From contig OZ018328.1 of assembly GCA_963969495.1 (NCBI GenBank), positions 2,657,886 through 2,721,885 on the forward strand: 64,000 nt of DNA, given 5' to 3'. The notes below the pieces were generated by a model. That model was not told where the DNA came from. It was given only the letters and a program-made list of their open reading frames with translations, and did not search any database. Every line of letters begins with the position of its first letter. Positions within the stretch are counted from its first letter, which is position 1. Source of the stretch: Ceratothoa steindachneri. Taxonomy: Eukaryota; Arthropoda; Malacostraca; Isopoda; Cymothoidae. This document shows positions 1-10,530 of the stretch, piece by piece. A program made the translations under genes and the position numbers.

Positions 1-75
1 TATATAATAAATCCAACTTCATTGTAGGAAAGAGAAAACGGAATAATTTTTCTTCGGAAATAATTATTTCTCACT

Positions 76-192
76 TCGAAAGATCCGAGCTGTGGTAGGA
101 TTCGAACTGTGCACATTGAGGCAGCGAGCAACCGTTTTGATCTCACTTAAACCGCCCTTTAGACCACTCAGCTACGTAGCCGAGTGGTTTAA
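76..192 (-). other. tRNA-like relic (possible tRNA-derived SINE head)
   Basis: On the minus strand the sequence reads TAGCTGAGTGG, close to a pol III A box, followed about 60 bases later by GTTCGAATCC, close to a B box. The T stem pairs badly beyond its first pair, so a working tRNA is unlikely. The A-box half is repeated in inverted orientation just beside it (TAGCCGAGTGG on the plus strand near 178), making a palindrome over about 145-215. A decayed type-II tRNA copy or a SINE head both fit. Confidence 0.35.
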
Positions 193-784
193 AAGGCGGT
201 TTAATTGAGTTGATCCTCATGTCCCACTGCAGGATTTTTTTTTTATATACTTTGCATTGTTCTATGGTTTTTGTGGCCTACTACGGGTGCTTTTGTTTAT
301 TTATTTTCTTTCATTTGTTTCCTTTTATCTATTTGAAACTTGGTTGTAGTGTTCGGGATGTATTTTTTACATCTACTTCTGGGTCAAGAGCTGCCCGAAT
401 CTCCCTGGTGAAGATTTCTTCTAGCTTATCCCAACTTCTTTACTGAAGAAAGAAAACGTTGACCTGTTCAATTCTAGTCTCTTCATAGAAGTTTCTCGAT
501 GTCCGGTATTCTTGCCACCTAGCATGGGTTATAAACTGGACTTCTCGATTTTTTACCCTATGAAGTCTGTTCATGTTTGTTTTGAAGCCGCTTTGAGCGG
601 CTTCAATTTAGATCTAACTAAATCAGTGTATAGTTTCTCTATTTCTAAATCGATATAACTTGTAGAGTTCGGTTCTTGCGTAGGCAATCCTTAAGCCAAT
701 GCTTCCGATGATACACACACTTGGCGAGTAATCAATATTAGTTTTGTCTAATTATGTTGAGAGAGACGTTCGTGGCTCTAGTCA
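193..784. other. no recognisable gene
   Basis: This stretch holds T-rich sequence and one 78-codon open frame at 210-446 with hydrophobic, low-complexity content that I do not consider a gene. No domain, splice-supported exon or repeat with another copy in the window is visible. Confidence 0.4.
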
Positions 785-2150
785 TCATCCTTGCGGGGCT
801 AGTCCTGTACCATCATCCGCGTATTGAACATTTAGGGTTCTTTGTTCGAGTAGCTTTTGAATGTGTCTCATAAAGATGGTAAAGAGGGTTGGCATCTTTC
901 CTGTGGGATACCAGATAGGAGCTAGAAGGCTTCCAAGGTATGGTTTTCGAAGGCGATGAAGGTTTGCCAAGTAGCGACAAAGGACCTTTTCGTAGTGGGA
1001 CGAGTCTCTTTCGCGAGAATTTGTATTTCAAGAGTTCGATCTAAACTTTGTCAAAGGCCTTCTTCACGTCTCTGCAGACGACGTCGATCAAGCACCTCTT
1101 AGCCCGCCCTGATACGCCGTGTTGAAGCATGAGGGCTAAAAGCCGTCTTCGTGCCCCGGTGTTTCCTGAAGCCATGTTGTTCCTCCTTCAGTGTAGTTTA
1201 AGAAAGAGAATGAATGCATCGGTGATGTGGCAACACTGTTGTTATGGGTGTGGGTGTTTTGAGCCGGAAAAAGGAGCGTTTTTTGTTTTGGCGTGATTAC
1301 TGCAGACTGCAACTGTTAATATAGATCAAGTTCTTAGTGTTTGTTAGGGTAATTGGTACCGCTGTCAGGTAGGTATAGGCTATAGTGAGCGTACTATACA
1401 TAGACTACCAGTTGTGACAATCGGAGGTTGGAAAAGGTCAAGTTTCGAAGTAAGCAGCAGGTGTAGCTAGTAGGTAGGTAGTTGACGTTGACAAACCCCC
1501 TTTTTCCCTTGACATTAACTGACTGTACATGCTAATTGACTCATCTGCATAATTATATATCAAAACTTAACATCTGGCATATTTAGCTTCTCTAGTAAGT
1601 CAAAATTTATTGTTTATTACCAATCTGAATTTAACCATATTCAGTAAAGTGTGTTCTGACGTGAGTCGTTAGTCTGCTGTTGAGAACTTTCTCAAAAGCC
1701 TTTCCAATGATTACTAGGAATGAGATAGGTCTGTAATTCATCACCTGATTTATCGGCGACTTTCCAGGCTTCGGGATGAAAATAACCTTCCGAGTCTTTA
1801 GGCCGTGAGGGAAGCACCCCATTGCCAGGGATGCAGTAAGCAGATTCAGCAGTCTAGTCCAAAACATTTCGGCGCTTGTGGTGATGAGGCGAGGCCTGGG
1901 GCTTCGGGTTGAAACGATGAAATCACTTCTCACAAATCTGCACTGGTGACGTTGTTGACCTCCTGTTAGTTGTCATGAAATCGAGCGAGGTATTGAACCT
2001 ATCCTCCCTCATCTCAATGAATTCGAGAACCCAGTCCTCGAACACGGAATGATTGCATCGTAGTTTTCCTCTTCGGAGATTTTGAAAACATCTTTCCAGA
2101 GTATAGAAGTGCGTATGCATACAACTGTAGCCTAGATAGCACAATGCACA
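785..2150 (-). pseudogene. non-LTR retrotransposon reverse transcriptase relic
   Basis: Reading leftwards on the minus strand, fragments of one RT appear in the correct order. Near 1930-1631 is the fingers region with KVIFIPKPGKSP and NYRPISFLVIIGKAFEKVL. Near 1190 is QHGFRKHRGT in another frame. Near 1060 is DVKKAFDKV, carrying the first catalytic Asp region, and at about 830 is the active-site YADD. Pre-RT sequence runs up to about 2150. About 400 bases at 1200-1620 do not fit and may be an insertion. Several stops and frameshifts mean it is dead. The clade is uncertain (Jockey/CR1 group). Confidence 0.7.
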
Positions 2151-2345
2151 CTAACTTATACTCTAGAAAATTTAATGAGAGAATTATTGAATAAAATTAC
2201 TCTGACGAAAATTCCAGTTCTTGGCGAATGGCGAGTTTAGGCTTAACGTTTTTTACGGGAAATAGTTTTGGAATGGATAAATAAAGCAAGGATTTATTGA
2301 TTTAGAATTTTTTTATTAGGTTGAATTAACACAAATTTGGATGTT

Positions 2346-2347
<2 letters not shown>

Positions 2348-2435
<88 letters not shown>
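2348..2435. repeat. (TA)n microsatellite
   Basis: About 88 bases of uninterrupted TA dinucleotides directly abut the left end of the mariner element at 2436. Together with the array at 3271 it looks like one (TA)n tract split by the transposon, consistent with mariner target choice (TA). Confidence 0.95.
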
Positions 2436-2438
<3 letters not shown>

Positions 2439-3264
2439 GAGGGGCGGTCAATAAGTTTTGCCACTCGGATATAAGGAAAAGTGTTTTATTTTTCAATGTA
2501 ACTACCCTAGACTCCAATGCACTTGCGCCACTTGTCTCGGAGGCTTTGAATTCCCAACCAGAGATCTCCCGACTGCTGTTTAATCCACTCCTGGACGGTG
2601 AGCTGGAATAAAAAGTAGTCGCTAGGGGACAGATCTGGACTGTAGCGGGATTGGTTGAGCTCCTCGAATCCGCACTCAAGCAGGGCAGCTTGTGCAACTC
2701 TGGCCTTGTGGACTTTGACGACGTTGCAGTCAATCATGAGGCATGAGGTTTCTAGTTGTTCATGGCCAAATTGTCGTGGATGATGTTGATAACACCTCCA
2801 TGTGATATTCCAAGTTCTCGCTCGATTTCTTCGACCTTCACCCGTTGATTTTCGAGGATCCTCCTCTGCACACGGGCGACATTGTCATCATTGGTCACGT
2901 CTGACGGGGGTCATCTTCAAGGGACTCACGACCATGGCGAAACTCCCTATTCCAGGGAGCAATGGTTGCATAGGAAGGGGTGGTGTCGGTGTATACTGCA
3001 ACCATGCGTTCATGGATCTCTTTTGCATTCTTGCCTTCCTTGGTCAAAAATTTGATCACTGCGCGATGCTAAACCTTTCCATTGTTGAAATATTTGTGAC
3101 TGACGATCTGCGATCAGCTACTGCTTCTTAAATAGACGAGGCAGGAGCCTGCGGCTGCAGGTCTTGACTTGTCATAAATTGTCTTAACAGCCCTACAAAC
3201 AGCCTTTCCCCTTCCTCTGTTTTGCCCTACCGATTCGCAAAACTTATTGACTGTCCGCCCCTCG
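2436..3264 (-). mobile_element. internally deleted mariner element, copy 1
   Basis: The ends are inverted repeats of about 25 bases: CACGAGGGGCGGTCAATAAG at the left and its near-complement at 3239-3264. The minus strand encodes pieces of a mariner transposase. The C-terminal block has YSPDLSPSDYFLF, containing the third catalytic Asp, followed by SLRDKWRKCI. The N-terminal helix-turn-helix region is visible in broken form near 3130-2800. The central catalytic part with the first two Asp residues is missing, as in the copy at 41027-41956. At about 830 bp it is shorter than a 1.3-kb mariner and cannot encode a transposase. Confidence 0.85.
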
Positions 3265-3267
3265 TAT

Positions 3268-3711
<444 letters not shown>

Positions 3712-3726
3712 GACATTTTTTTTTTT

Positions 3727-3795
3727 AATTAAGCGGCTATCTGGCGACTGCCGACTTAGGCATTAGTCGCCGTAAACAAACAGCCTAGTTCTAGG
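3727..3795 (-). repeat. I-type element conserved 3'-terminal segment
   Basis: This is the last part of the element's 3' UTR, next to the A tail. Plus-strand landmarks are TCTGGCGACTGCC, AGTCGCCGTAA and CCTAGTTCTAGGCTA; the last contains the palindrome CTAGAACTAG on the other strand. Related segments occur near 11465, 16178, 19508, 35309, 44090, 48205, 49558 and 50279, all in the same orientation. A short structured 3' end recognised by the element's RT would explain the conservation; that role is inferred. Confidence 0.8.
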
Positions 3796-3886
3796 CTACT
3801 TTAAAAATTAAACAGGAAACAATAAAACGAAATAACAATAAAAAAGCAATAACAAAAACAATAACAATAACAACAATTAAACTGTG

Positions 3887-6800
3887 TTAAATGAAAGGGA
3901 GAAGGCCAGCTTCCCCCCAAAATTCAATAAGTCCACTAGTCATGGTGCACGCACTCGTCCCGAGTACAAGGGACAGGCGGTAGCGACCACGCCCATCCCG
4001 GTACCGGTATCGTGCGCGAAGATCACCCAGACTGGGACATTCGACAAGAATGTGCCGAACAGTCTGGGGGACGACGCAGTCGTTGCAATAGGGCGCAGGC
4101 GAGCGCTCCATCAAGTAGCGATGCGTCACACGAGTGTGTCCGATTCGAAGACGACAGAAAGCAACCTGAAGCCGCCGCGGCATTGGGGGATAGGTCCATG
4201 GGAACAGTCGCGGCGCAATGGCACGCAACTTTAAGTTCCCCTCGACCGTCTCCCATCTTCTTTGCCAAGCAGTCCGAAGAGCTGCCCGTATTCCTGCCAT
4301 GTAGTCAGTGTGAGGAAGAGCGAAACGCTGGTCCGGTCGCAGAGTCCTCGCGGACTCTTTGGCGCCCTCATTCCCCGCAATTCCTACATGTCCAGGAACC
4401 CAGCAGAAGATAATCTCGACATCTGCCCGGCTCGCCAAAACCGTGGCGTCACGGATTTCGCGAACCAGGGGATGCGGAGATTCTAATGCCCCGAGAGCAC
4501 TCAGGGCGCTTTGTGAGTCGCTATAGATCACAATCCGGTCTCCGAACCGGGCACGTCGCGTAATCTCCCGTACCGAGTGGTGTATTGCCACCAGCTCGGC
4601 CGTGAAGACAGACGCAGCGCCTGGTAGAGCCCCGCTGACTTCAAACAGAGGGGATACGGCGTGGAAGCCGACCCCCTCTTGGGACTTGGAGCCATCCGTA
4701 TACACTGGCACGGTACCAGCGTGACACGATGTGTGCTCCAAAAAGGTCGAACGCAATACTCCCGGCGCAGAGGCGAGGCGACAAATAGCCAAATGTGGTA
4801 CCCTCCAGGGTGGCGTCCTGGGCAAAACCAGGGGCGCCACCGGCCCGAGAGCTATATCTACCTCTCGAAGGAGTTTCCTGGCCCTAAACCCAAAGGGCTT
4901 AGGGTATGACTGGCGTCTCTCGGCGGCATAGGCACCATCGAGATCAGCTGCGGATGCAGTGAGAGCTGTTGGCGACTGAGGGAGGCGCCGGGCTCGCGCG
5001 TACAGGCGAGTGATGCACTGCACGCGGCGCAGAGCGAGTGGCATCTCCCCAGCATCGACCAACAGGCTCTCAATGGGGGAAGTGCGGAAGGCACCGGTCG
5101 CAAGGCGAAGGCCGGTGTGGTGGATCGAATCCACATTCCGCAATAAACGCTCGGCTGCGGATGCATAAAACTCGCATCCGTAGTCGAGCTTCGAGCGAAC
5201 AAGGGATCGATAAAAAAGTAAGGCGGTAGCCCTATCAGCGCCCCAAGCGCTGAACGTCACGGAACGGAGAATGTCCATGGCGCAGGTACAAGAGACCCTA
5301 AGGCTGCGAATATGAGCCTCCCAGGTGAGGCGTCGGTCGAATACAAGACCAAGGAAACGGTGCGACTCAACCACATCCAGGCGCACCCCATTAAGAAACA
5401 AATCTGGGTCGGGGTGAAGCCGTGGATGGCGGCAGAAGTGCACCACCTTAGTCTTGGCCAAAGAAAACCGAAACCTGTGCGCTTCGGCATAGCGAGAGAC
5501 GCGGTTCAATGCCTGTTGGAGTCGACGCTCCAGAGTTGGCATCTGGGCCGCGCCAAAAGAGATCGAAAGGTCATCCACGTAGAGCGTAGCGAGAACATCT
5601 TCCGGCAGCACCGAGGTGATGCCGTTGATGCTCAGGGCAAAGAGTGTGACACTGAGGACACTTCCCTGCGGGACACCCTCTTCCTGCTCCTTTGGGCCGG
5701 AGAGGGCTCCCCCCACCCGTACGCGGAATCGACGATCTCGCAAAAATTCAGATATAAACATTGGGAGGTGTCCCCTCGCCCCCATCGTGTGGAGAGTCTC
5801 CATGATACCGTATCGCCATGCGGTATCATAGGCCTTCTCCAGATCAAAAAACACCGTGGCGTAGTGCTGTCTACGAAGGAAAGCCTCGCAGACGGCACTT
5901 TCCAGTCGGAGCAGAGCATCCGACGTGGAGTGGAACTTACGGAAGCCGCACTGTGCAGAAGACAGATGGCCTCCGCTGTCCAGGAAATAGGCTAATCTAA
6001 CATTTACCAATTTCTCCATCAACTTGCACACGCAAGAGGTTAGAGAGATTGGGCGGAAACCGGTCGGAGTAGAGTGATCTCTCCCCGGCTTGCGAAAGGC
6101 GAGCACAGTAGCGATTCGCCAGGAGTCTGGGAGAAGACCTTCCACCCAGATCCTGTTGAACAAATCTAACAGAAAGGCCATGCCTCGCTCACCCAGGTGT
6201 CGAAGCATGGCGTACGGGACATCGTCCGGACCATGGGCGGTGTCCGCGCACGAAGCGAGAGCGGAACGCAACTCACTCACAGTAAACTTGTCGTTGAAGG
6301 GTTCTCCGCCTCTGGAGGTAAAGTCCAGCCGGCGGACTTCCGCGACATCACGGCTAGAGAATGCGGAAAAAGCGGTCGCTAAGGATTCCGCCACGGACGC
6401 GGGGTCCGAGATTGCGGTCCCATTCTCCTGGAGAACGGGAGGGGGGTCCTGCGAGAACTTGCCCCGAATCCTTTTGACTCGCTTCCACACCTCAGCTAAA
6501 GGGGTCTTCCCGTTAAGTGAAGACACGTATGCCCGCCAAGAAGAGCGGCGGGCGTGCTTCGAAATATACCGGAACCTAGCCCTAGCCCGACGAAATTCAC
6601 CGACAGTGAAATCGTTCGGGCGGCGCTTATAGCGCATGTAGGCATAACGCTTCTGTTTGAGGGCCGTCTCACACTCGGCCGACCACCATGGGAGTGGTCG
6701 GCGTGCAAAACGGCCAGACGTCCTAGGAATAGTAGTCAGGCCCACGGCGATGAGGTTGCCGGAGAAGAACTCAACGGCCTCATCTACCGACCTAAACTCC

Positions 6801-7648
6801 TCGACTGAGATAGAGAATTCAGTCATTTCCTGAAATGCAGGCCACCGCGCCCGCGCCAAGCACCACCGAGGTGGTCTCTCAGGCGGCAGTTGCCCTGAAA
6901 ATGATATTTGAATGGGAAAGTGATCACTACCATGGAGGTCATCGACCACCCCCCAATCAAAATCAGGCTGTGCATCCGAAGAGCACAAAGATAGGTCAAG
7001 GCAAGAAAATGAAGCGGTTCTCGGACAGTGATGCGTAAACTCATCCACGTTTAGGACACCCATCTCAAGCTCTTCGATCAGATCGGCAAGGACTTGTCCC
7101 CTGGGATTTATGGAGTAATCTCCCCAGAGAGGATGCCTGCCGTTCAGATCTCCAAGCAAGAGATAGGGCCTCGGCAACCGTGCCACGACGCGGCGGAAGT
7201 CCCCCGCGTCGAAGTCAGCTGACGGTGGAATGTACGCAGAAATGATAGTATACCTCCTATCCAGGTGCAGCTGCACAGCCACTGCCTGAAAGGAGGTATC
7301 TAAAGAGAAAGGAAGAACGGAGACATCATGCCGGGTGTAAACCGCGCATCCCCCAGCCCGGCCATCCCGCGGTGGTGGGGTCGCAAGACCCTTATATCCC
7401 GGGAGGGCAGGCAGCGGGTACGCGCCTAGCATGGTCTCCTGCAAAAAGATAGCTAACGGGGAACGGGACGAGACGAGCCTCCGCAGCTCCTCCCAGTTGG
7501 CCCGGAGTCCACGGCAATTCCATTGAAGGAATATGCCCTCCAGGCCTAGCTCGGAGGAGACGCGGGGGCCCTCCTCGAATTGAAGACCCTCACGGAAATG
7601 GCCGTACGCTTCCCGGGGGCAGAACCCCGGGCGCTGTTGGCCGGACAA
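3887..7648 (-). CDS. I-type ORF2 polyprotein: endonuclease, reverse transcriptase, RNase H
   Basis: A 1253-residue open frame without a stop. The N-terminal APE-type endonuclease shows QWNCRGL (about residues 42-48), QET (70-72), GDLNGRHPLWGD (166-177) and SDHFPI (about 240). The RT follows with FRPISLTSC, CGFRKFHST, FFDLEKAYDTAW (first Asp), GVPQGSVLS and the active-site YVDD. RNase H is recognised by VYTDGSKS, FTAELVAI, YSDSQSAL and WVPGHVGIAGNE. A C-terminal Cys/His cluster (CNDCVVPQTVRHILVECP) precedes the end. Its likely roles are DNA nicking and target-primed reverse transcription of its own RNA. All visible catalytic motifs are present. The start overlaps the last ~100 bases of ORF1, as is common in LINEs. 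Confidence 0.92.
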   Translation of the reverse strand: MSGQQRPGFCPREAYGHFREGLQFEEGPRVSSELGLEGIFLQWNCRGLRANWEELRRLVSSRSPLAIFLQETMLGAYPLPALPGYKGLATPPPRDGRAGGCAVYTRHDVSVLPFSLDTSFQAVAVQLHLDRRYTIISAYIPPSADFDAGDFRRVVARLPRPYLLLGDLNGRHPLWGDYSINPRGQVLADLIEELEMGVLNVDEFTHHCPRTASFSCLDLSLCSSDAQPDFDWGVVDDLHGSDHFPIQISFSGQLPPERPPRWCLARARWPAFQEMTEFSISVEEFRSVDEAVEFFSGNLIAVGLTTIPRTSGRFARRPLPWWSAECETALKQKRYAYMRYKRRPNDFTVGEFRRARARFRYISKHARRSSWRAYVSSLNGKTPLAEVWKRVKRIRGKFSQDPPPVLQENGTAISDPASVAESLATAFSAFSSRDVAEVRRLDFTSRGGEPFNDKFTVSELRSALASCADTAHGPDDVPYAMLRHLGERGMAFLLDLFNRIWVEGLLPDSWRIATVLAFRKPGRDHSTPTGFRPISLTSCVCKLMEKLVNVRLAYFLDSGGHLSSAQCGFRKFHSTSDALLRLESAVCEAFLRRQHYATVFFDLEKAYDTAWRYGIMETLHTMGARGHLPMFISEFLRDRRFRVRVGGALSGPKEQEEGVPQGSVLSVTLFALSINGITSVLPEDVLATLYVDDLSISFGAAQMPTLERRLQQALNRVSRYAEAHRFRFSLAKTKVVHFCRHPRLHPDPDLFLNGVRLDVVESHRFLGLVFDRRLTWEAHIRSLRVSCTCAMDILRSVTFSAWGADRATALLFYRSLVRSKLDYGCEFYASAAERLLRNVDSIHHTGLRLATGAFRTSPIESLLVDAGEMPLALRRVQCITRLYARARRLPQSPTALTASAADLDGAYAAERRQSYPKPFGFRARKLLREVDIALGPVAPLVLPRTPPWRVPHLAICRLASAPGVLRSTFLEHTSCHAGTVPVYTDGSKSQEGVGFHAVSPLFEVSGALPGAASVFTAELVAIHHSVREITRRARFGDRIVIYSDSQSALSALGALESPHPLVREIRDATVLASRADVEIIFCWVPGHVGIAGNEGAKESARTLRPDQRFALPHTDYMAGIRAALRTAWQRRWETVEGNLKLRAIAPRLFPWTYPPMPRRLQVAFCRLRIGHTRVTHRYLMERSPAPYCNDCVVPQTVRHILVECPSLGDLRARYRYRDGRGRYRLSLVLGTSACTMTSGLIEFWGEAGLLPFI

Positions 7649-9435
7649 AGCGCTGAAGGCGCTGTCGCCTTCGAGGACTTATTGTGGGAGGTTGGGCTCG
7701 CCATGCGAGTCTTTTCCTCCCTCCGCCTCGAAACCTTAGGCGGGCGTTGCGGCTTGGGAGGCGGGGGGCCCTCTTTTCGAGGAACCACCGTCTCCGAGCC
7801 ACTCGCTCCACCTCGGGGCGTGGGCGAAGCTCCTTTGTTGCTGTCCTCCTTTCGGGGAACAGCTTTAGGAACCCCGGAAGATGGCCTAGCGACCATCTTC
7901 AGGGGTGTTGCCTCCTGTGAGTCTAACGACTCTGTGGAGGCGCGTGGCCGTTTCGCCTTACGGGAAACGGTCACGTTGGGGGAAGAGGGGGGAGCCCTGG
8001 TTTTAGTCGGGGCTGGGTGTGAACCCTTTTTTGCCGCCAGCTCTACCAGGGGAGCGCCCGGGTGTAGTAGAGCCCGCAGAAGGGCTCCGAATGGGCGCGG
8101 AAACAACCGTGCTCGTTGGCCTGGATGGGCCAGGAGCAGAGGGTGCTTTTCTAACTATTGAGGCATATGACGTCCCAGGCAGAGCCGGGCGCGCCAGGAC
8201 CAAGTCCTTAGCCTCGCGGAATGAGAGTCGATCCTGGGCCTGAACGGCCAGGATTTCTTTCTCAAGGAGATATGCACCACATTGCTTCGAAGAAGCAGGG
8301 TGCGGCTCTCCGCAATTGACACACTTGGCCACACACGATTTGGACTTATCGTGTGCGACCTTGGAGCAATTTACACAGACTTCGGGTGACCCCGATTTTG
8401 CACGTCTACATGATCGATTCGTGTGGCCGAAGCGGTGACAGTAATAGCACCGCTGCGGCAGTGGCACGAATGCCTTCACGCGGTAGCGGTACCAACCGGC
8501 ACGCACCGACTCAGGGAGCTTGTCACAGTCGAACGTGACGAAGAGTGTAGGGGTGGGTCTCGAGGCCCCTCCCTGTTTTCTCATCACACGTTCGACCTTG
8601 ACCGCCCCATGGTCGGCCAGCTCTAGGGTGATGTCTTCTATGGAGTAGTCAACGAGTTCCCTCGCATAAACTACTCCTTTTACAAAGTTCATGGTAGAGT
8701 GCGGCGTCACACTCACCGGGGTGCCATGAAGTGTCCGAAGAGCACTTATCTTGGCCGCCTCGGCGGGATTCGCCGCATTCGCCAGAAGGCTCCCGTCCGA
8801 GAAACGGGTTACCTTCGGCTCTCTACCAATTGCACTAGCTAATCCTCTCCTCTGATGGATCATGTTGCCCTTGGACAACATGCTGCCATCAGTGGAGCGG
8901 ATAACGAGGAAGCGTTTGAAGCCAGCGGGCTCGAAAACGACAGGTAACCTCTGAATCAGGGGCCCCGATGTCATCGAGGCTCCGCCCTGTGCACTTTTGG
9001 TCTTTGTCATCGTCAGGAGCTCCGTACCCGGGGAAGCAGAGGGCCCGGATGTGCCGATCTTGGCTTGGTCGCTTGCCAAAGTGGCAGCAGACCCATCCGT
9101 CCCCGTAGCCCCCGCGGATTGAGAGGAGCCCCGAGTCTTCTTCGTCTTTTTGGTCCTTTTCTTTTTTGGAGAGGAGGGCGGGGAATGAACCCGCTTCTCA
9201 CCCCCGCCGGTAGAAGCCCCCAGGCCAGGTCCTTCTCCGAAATTGAGAAGGTCCTGGTGGTCGCAGGGGCATCATCCGGAGGAGATCCCTCCCCTCCTTG
9301 TACTGCCTGAGAATCTACAGCCGTTTGATGAGGACCTTGCATAGGGGCGGATTCGGGTTCGGTGCTTGGCGCCGAGCCCGGATTCCCCCCCATGGAAGGC
9401 CCTACCCTCTGAGGCTGGTTTTCCTCAAGGACCAT
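7546..9435 (-). pseudogene. I-type ORF1 (Gag-like nucleic-acid-binding protein), two frameshifts
   Basis: ORF1 is readable in three consecutive segments. The Ser/Pro-rich N-terminus starts at the ATG at 9435 and runs to about 9280. A middle part continues in another frame, with a Lys-rich stretch and the main open block 9079-8003, to about 8035. The tail to 7546 returns to the first frame. The middle block carries CCHC knuckles: CYYCHRFGHTNRSC, then CVNCSKVAHDKSKSC and CVNCGEPHPASSKQC, typical of RNA-binding Gag-like proteins in I and Jockey elements. The shifts near 9280 and 8035 look like one-base changes that compensate in frame, so this copy probably makes no full ORF1 protein unless they are sequencing errors. 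Confidence 0.75.
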
Positions 9436-9440
9436 GTCTA

Positions 9441-9640
9441 ATATTGTTTCATTTTTGTTCAATTGAAGACAATTGAATGTCTTCAGCTTATCAACCGCCA
9501 ATTTGATTATTGGGTTCAAATCTGGCGAATTCAGAGCCAAAATCTCAAAAGTTAGATGTTATTTTCAGCCATGAACTTTATATTGCTTTGGCATCGTGAA
9601 AAAGTGCGAAATCTTGCTGAAAAATTGTTATGATCCCCAA
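9441..9640 (-). pseudogene. Tc1-like transposase relic fused to the 5' side of the I-type ORF1 frame
   Basis: Minus-strand translation shows IFQQD near 9630, then HDAKA, then NSPDLNPI near 9525, the FQQD and SPDLNPI hallmarks of Tc1-type transposases, broken by stops and a frameshift. The last part is open and continuous with ORF1, so a naive call from 9540 gives ORF1 about 35 residues that do not belong to it. I therefore start ORF1 at 9435. Confidence 0.5.
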
Positions 9641-9769
9641 ATTGGTCCAGGCGACAAGTCAAACCGATGGACCGAGTAGAGCCAACCTTGCTTTCCGTTT
9701 GCCAACAAATCACCCCGTGGAAGAAACACGTAGCCAGGTGAGAGAGCGGAAATGCGGAACAGGGGTCAA

Positions 9770-10150
9770 ACTGTAAGAGTAAATAATTGATGCATTGCTA
9801 AACAAGGTAATAAATAAATTATAAATACATAAAGTCGGGGGAATAAAAGTTTGGTAGATGGTCAGCACAAAAGTGAGGACTGATCCCGTTCTCCACGAAA
9901 AGGCAGGGGCTCCAAAAGTCTCCGCGGGAGGAGGGGACATAAATGACATGAGGAAGCAAAGTAATAATAATTATAACAAATAAATGGAGGGAAAAGAGAG
10001 GGTGGGATAAAAGTCCAATTTGGGGGCCAACGCAGGATGGAGAGGTGATCCCCCACCTCCGACGAAACGGCAAACCCGTTCGTAGGGAGCTCCAAAAGTC
10101 TGCGTGGGGGCTCAGGAAGATGACACAAGGGGGCGAAAAATAAAAGTGAT
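9770..10150. repeat. two degenerate tandem units
   Basis: Two blocks of roughly 170 bases resemble each other. Each runs through a GGGATAAAAGT/GGGAATAAAAGT word, then TGATCCC, then a GGCTCCAAAAGTCT or GAGCTCCAAAAGTCTG word, and ends in an AT-rich stretch. No protein is encoded. The origin, perhaps an old satellite or part of an unknown element, cannot be told. Confidence 0.5.
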
Positions 10151-10439
10151 GAACCAACAAAAGCATCGAATGATAAACCATTTGACGGACGATGAATGAG
10201 GATTCGGATGAGAACGGGAAATTATTCTGGAAGTACTGTAAAATACTCTACAGAGACGCCGGTCCTTGTAACCCCGCCAGCCCTTTCACCCTCCCGCAAA
10301 AAAACATCACCCCCCCCCCCCCTCCTACAAACGAAAGTGGATCAGAAAGGAAATCAATTTTGAGCTAAAAATTTCACTTTATTCTACAGGACAATACAAA
10401 ACATTGTACAATTCCTACAAATGGGGACTGCACACATTC

Positions 10440-10530
10440 GAGCTACCAACACACACGCACGACCCGGAAAGCTCCCTGAAACTGGGAGTACCTCAGGGTG
10501 GCGTCGAGCGACCCCTTGACAGGGAAGCAG
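10440..10530 (+). pseudogene. possible short RT fragment
   Basis: A 62-codon plus-strand frame contains LKLGVPQGGV, which matches the conserved GVPQG motif of non-LTR RTs. Nothing else of an RT is visible around it, so this is either a tiny relic or chance. Confidence 0.3.

Larger units (their letters stand above)
3712..9440 (-). mobile_element. near-complete I-superfamily non-LTR retrotransposon
   Basis: A two-ORF LINE on the minus strand. The 5' end lies near 9440, the Gag-like ORF1 covers 9435-7546, ORF2 covers 7648-3887, and the 3' UTR ends in an A-rich tail (poly-T on the plus strand at 3712-3726). The 3' terminal ~70 bases (3727-3795) recur at many other sites in the window. An endonuclease, RT and RNase H in ORF2 plus CCHC knuckles in ORF1 place it in the I superfamily (I/Nimb/Loa-like; exact clade not decided). 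ORF2 is open throughout but ORF1 has two apparent frameshifts. It is the reference for all the I-type fragments listed below. Confidence 0.9.

Noticed and set aside
210..446. 78-codon plus-strand frame
   Set aside because: Hydrophobic, Phe/Leu-rich translation of T-rich DNA with no motif or splice context.
3884..6808. Many plus-strand frames over the I-type element
   Set aside because: They are antisense shadows of ORF2, whose domains are clear on the minus strand.
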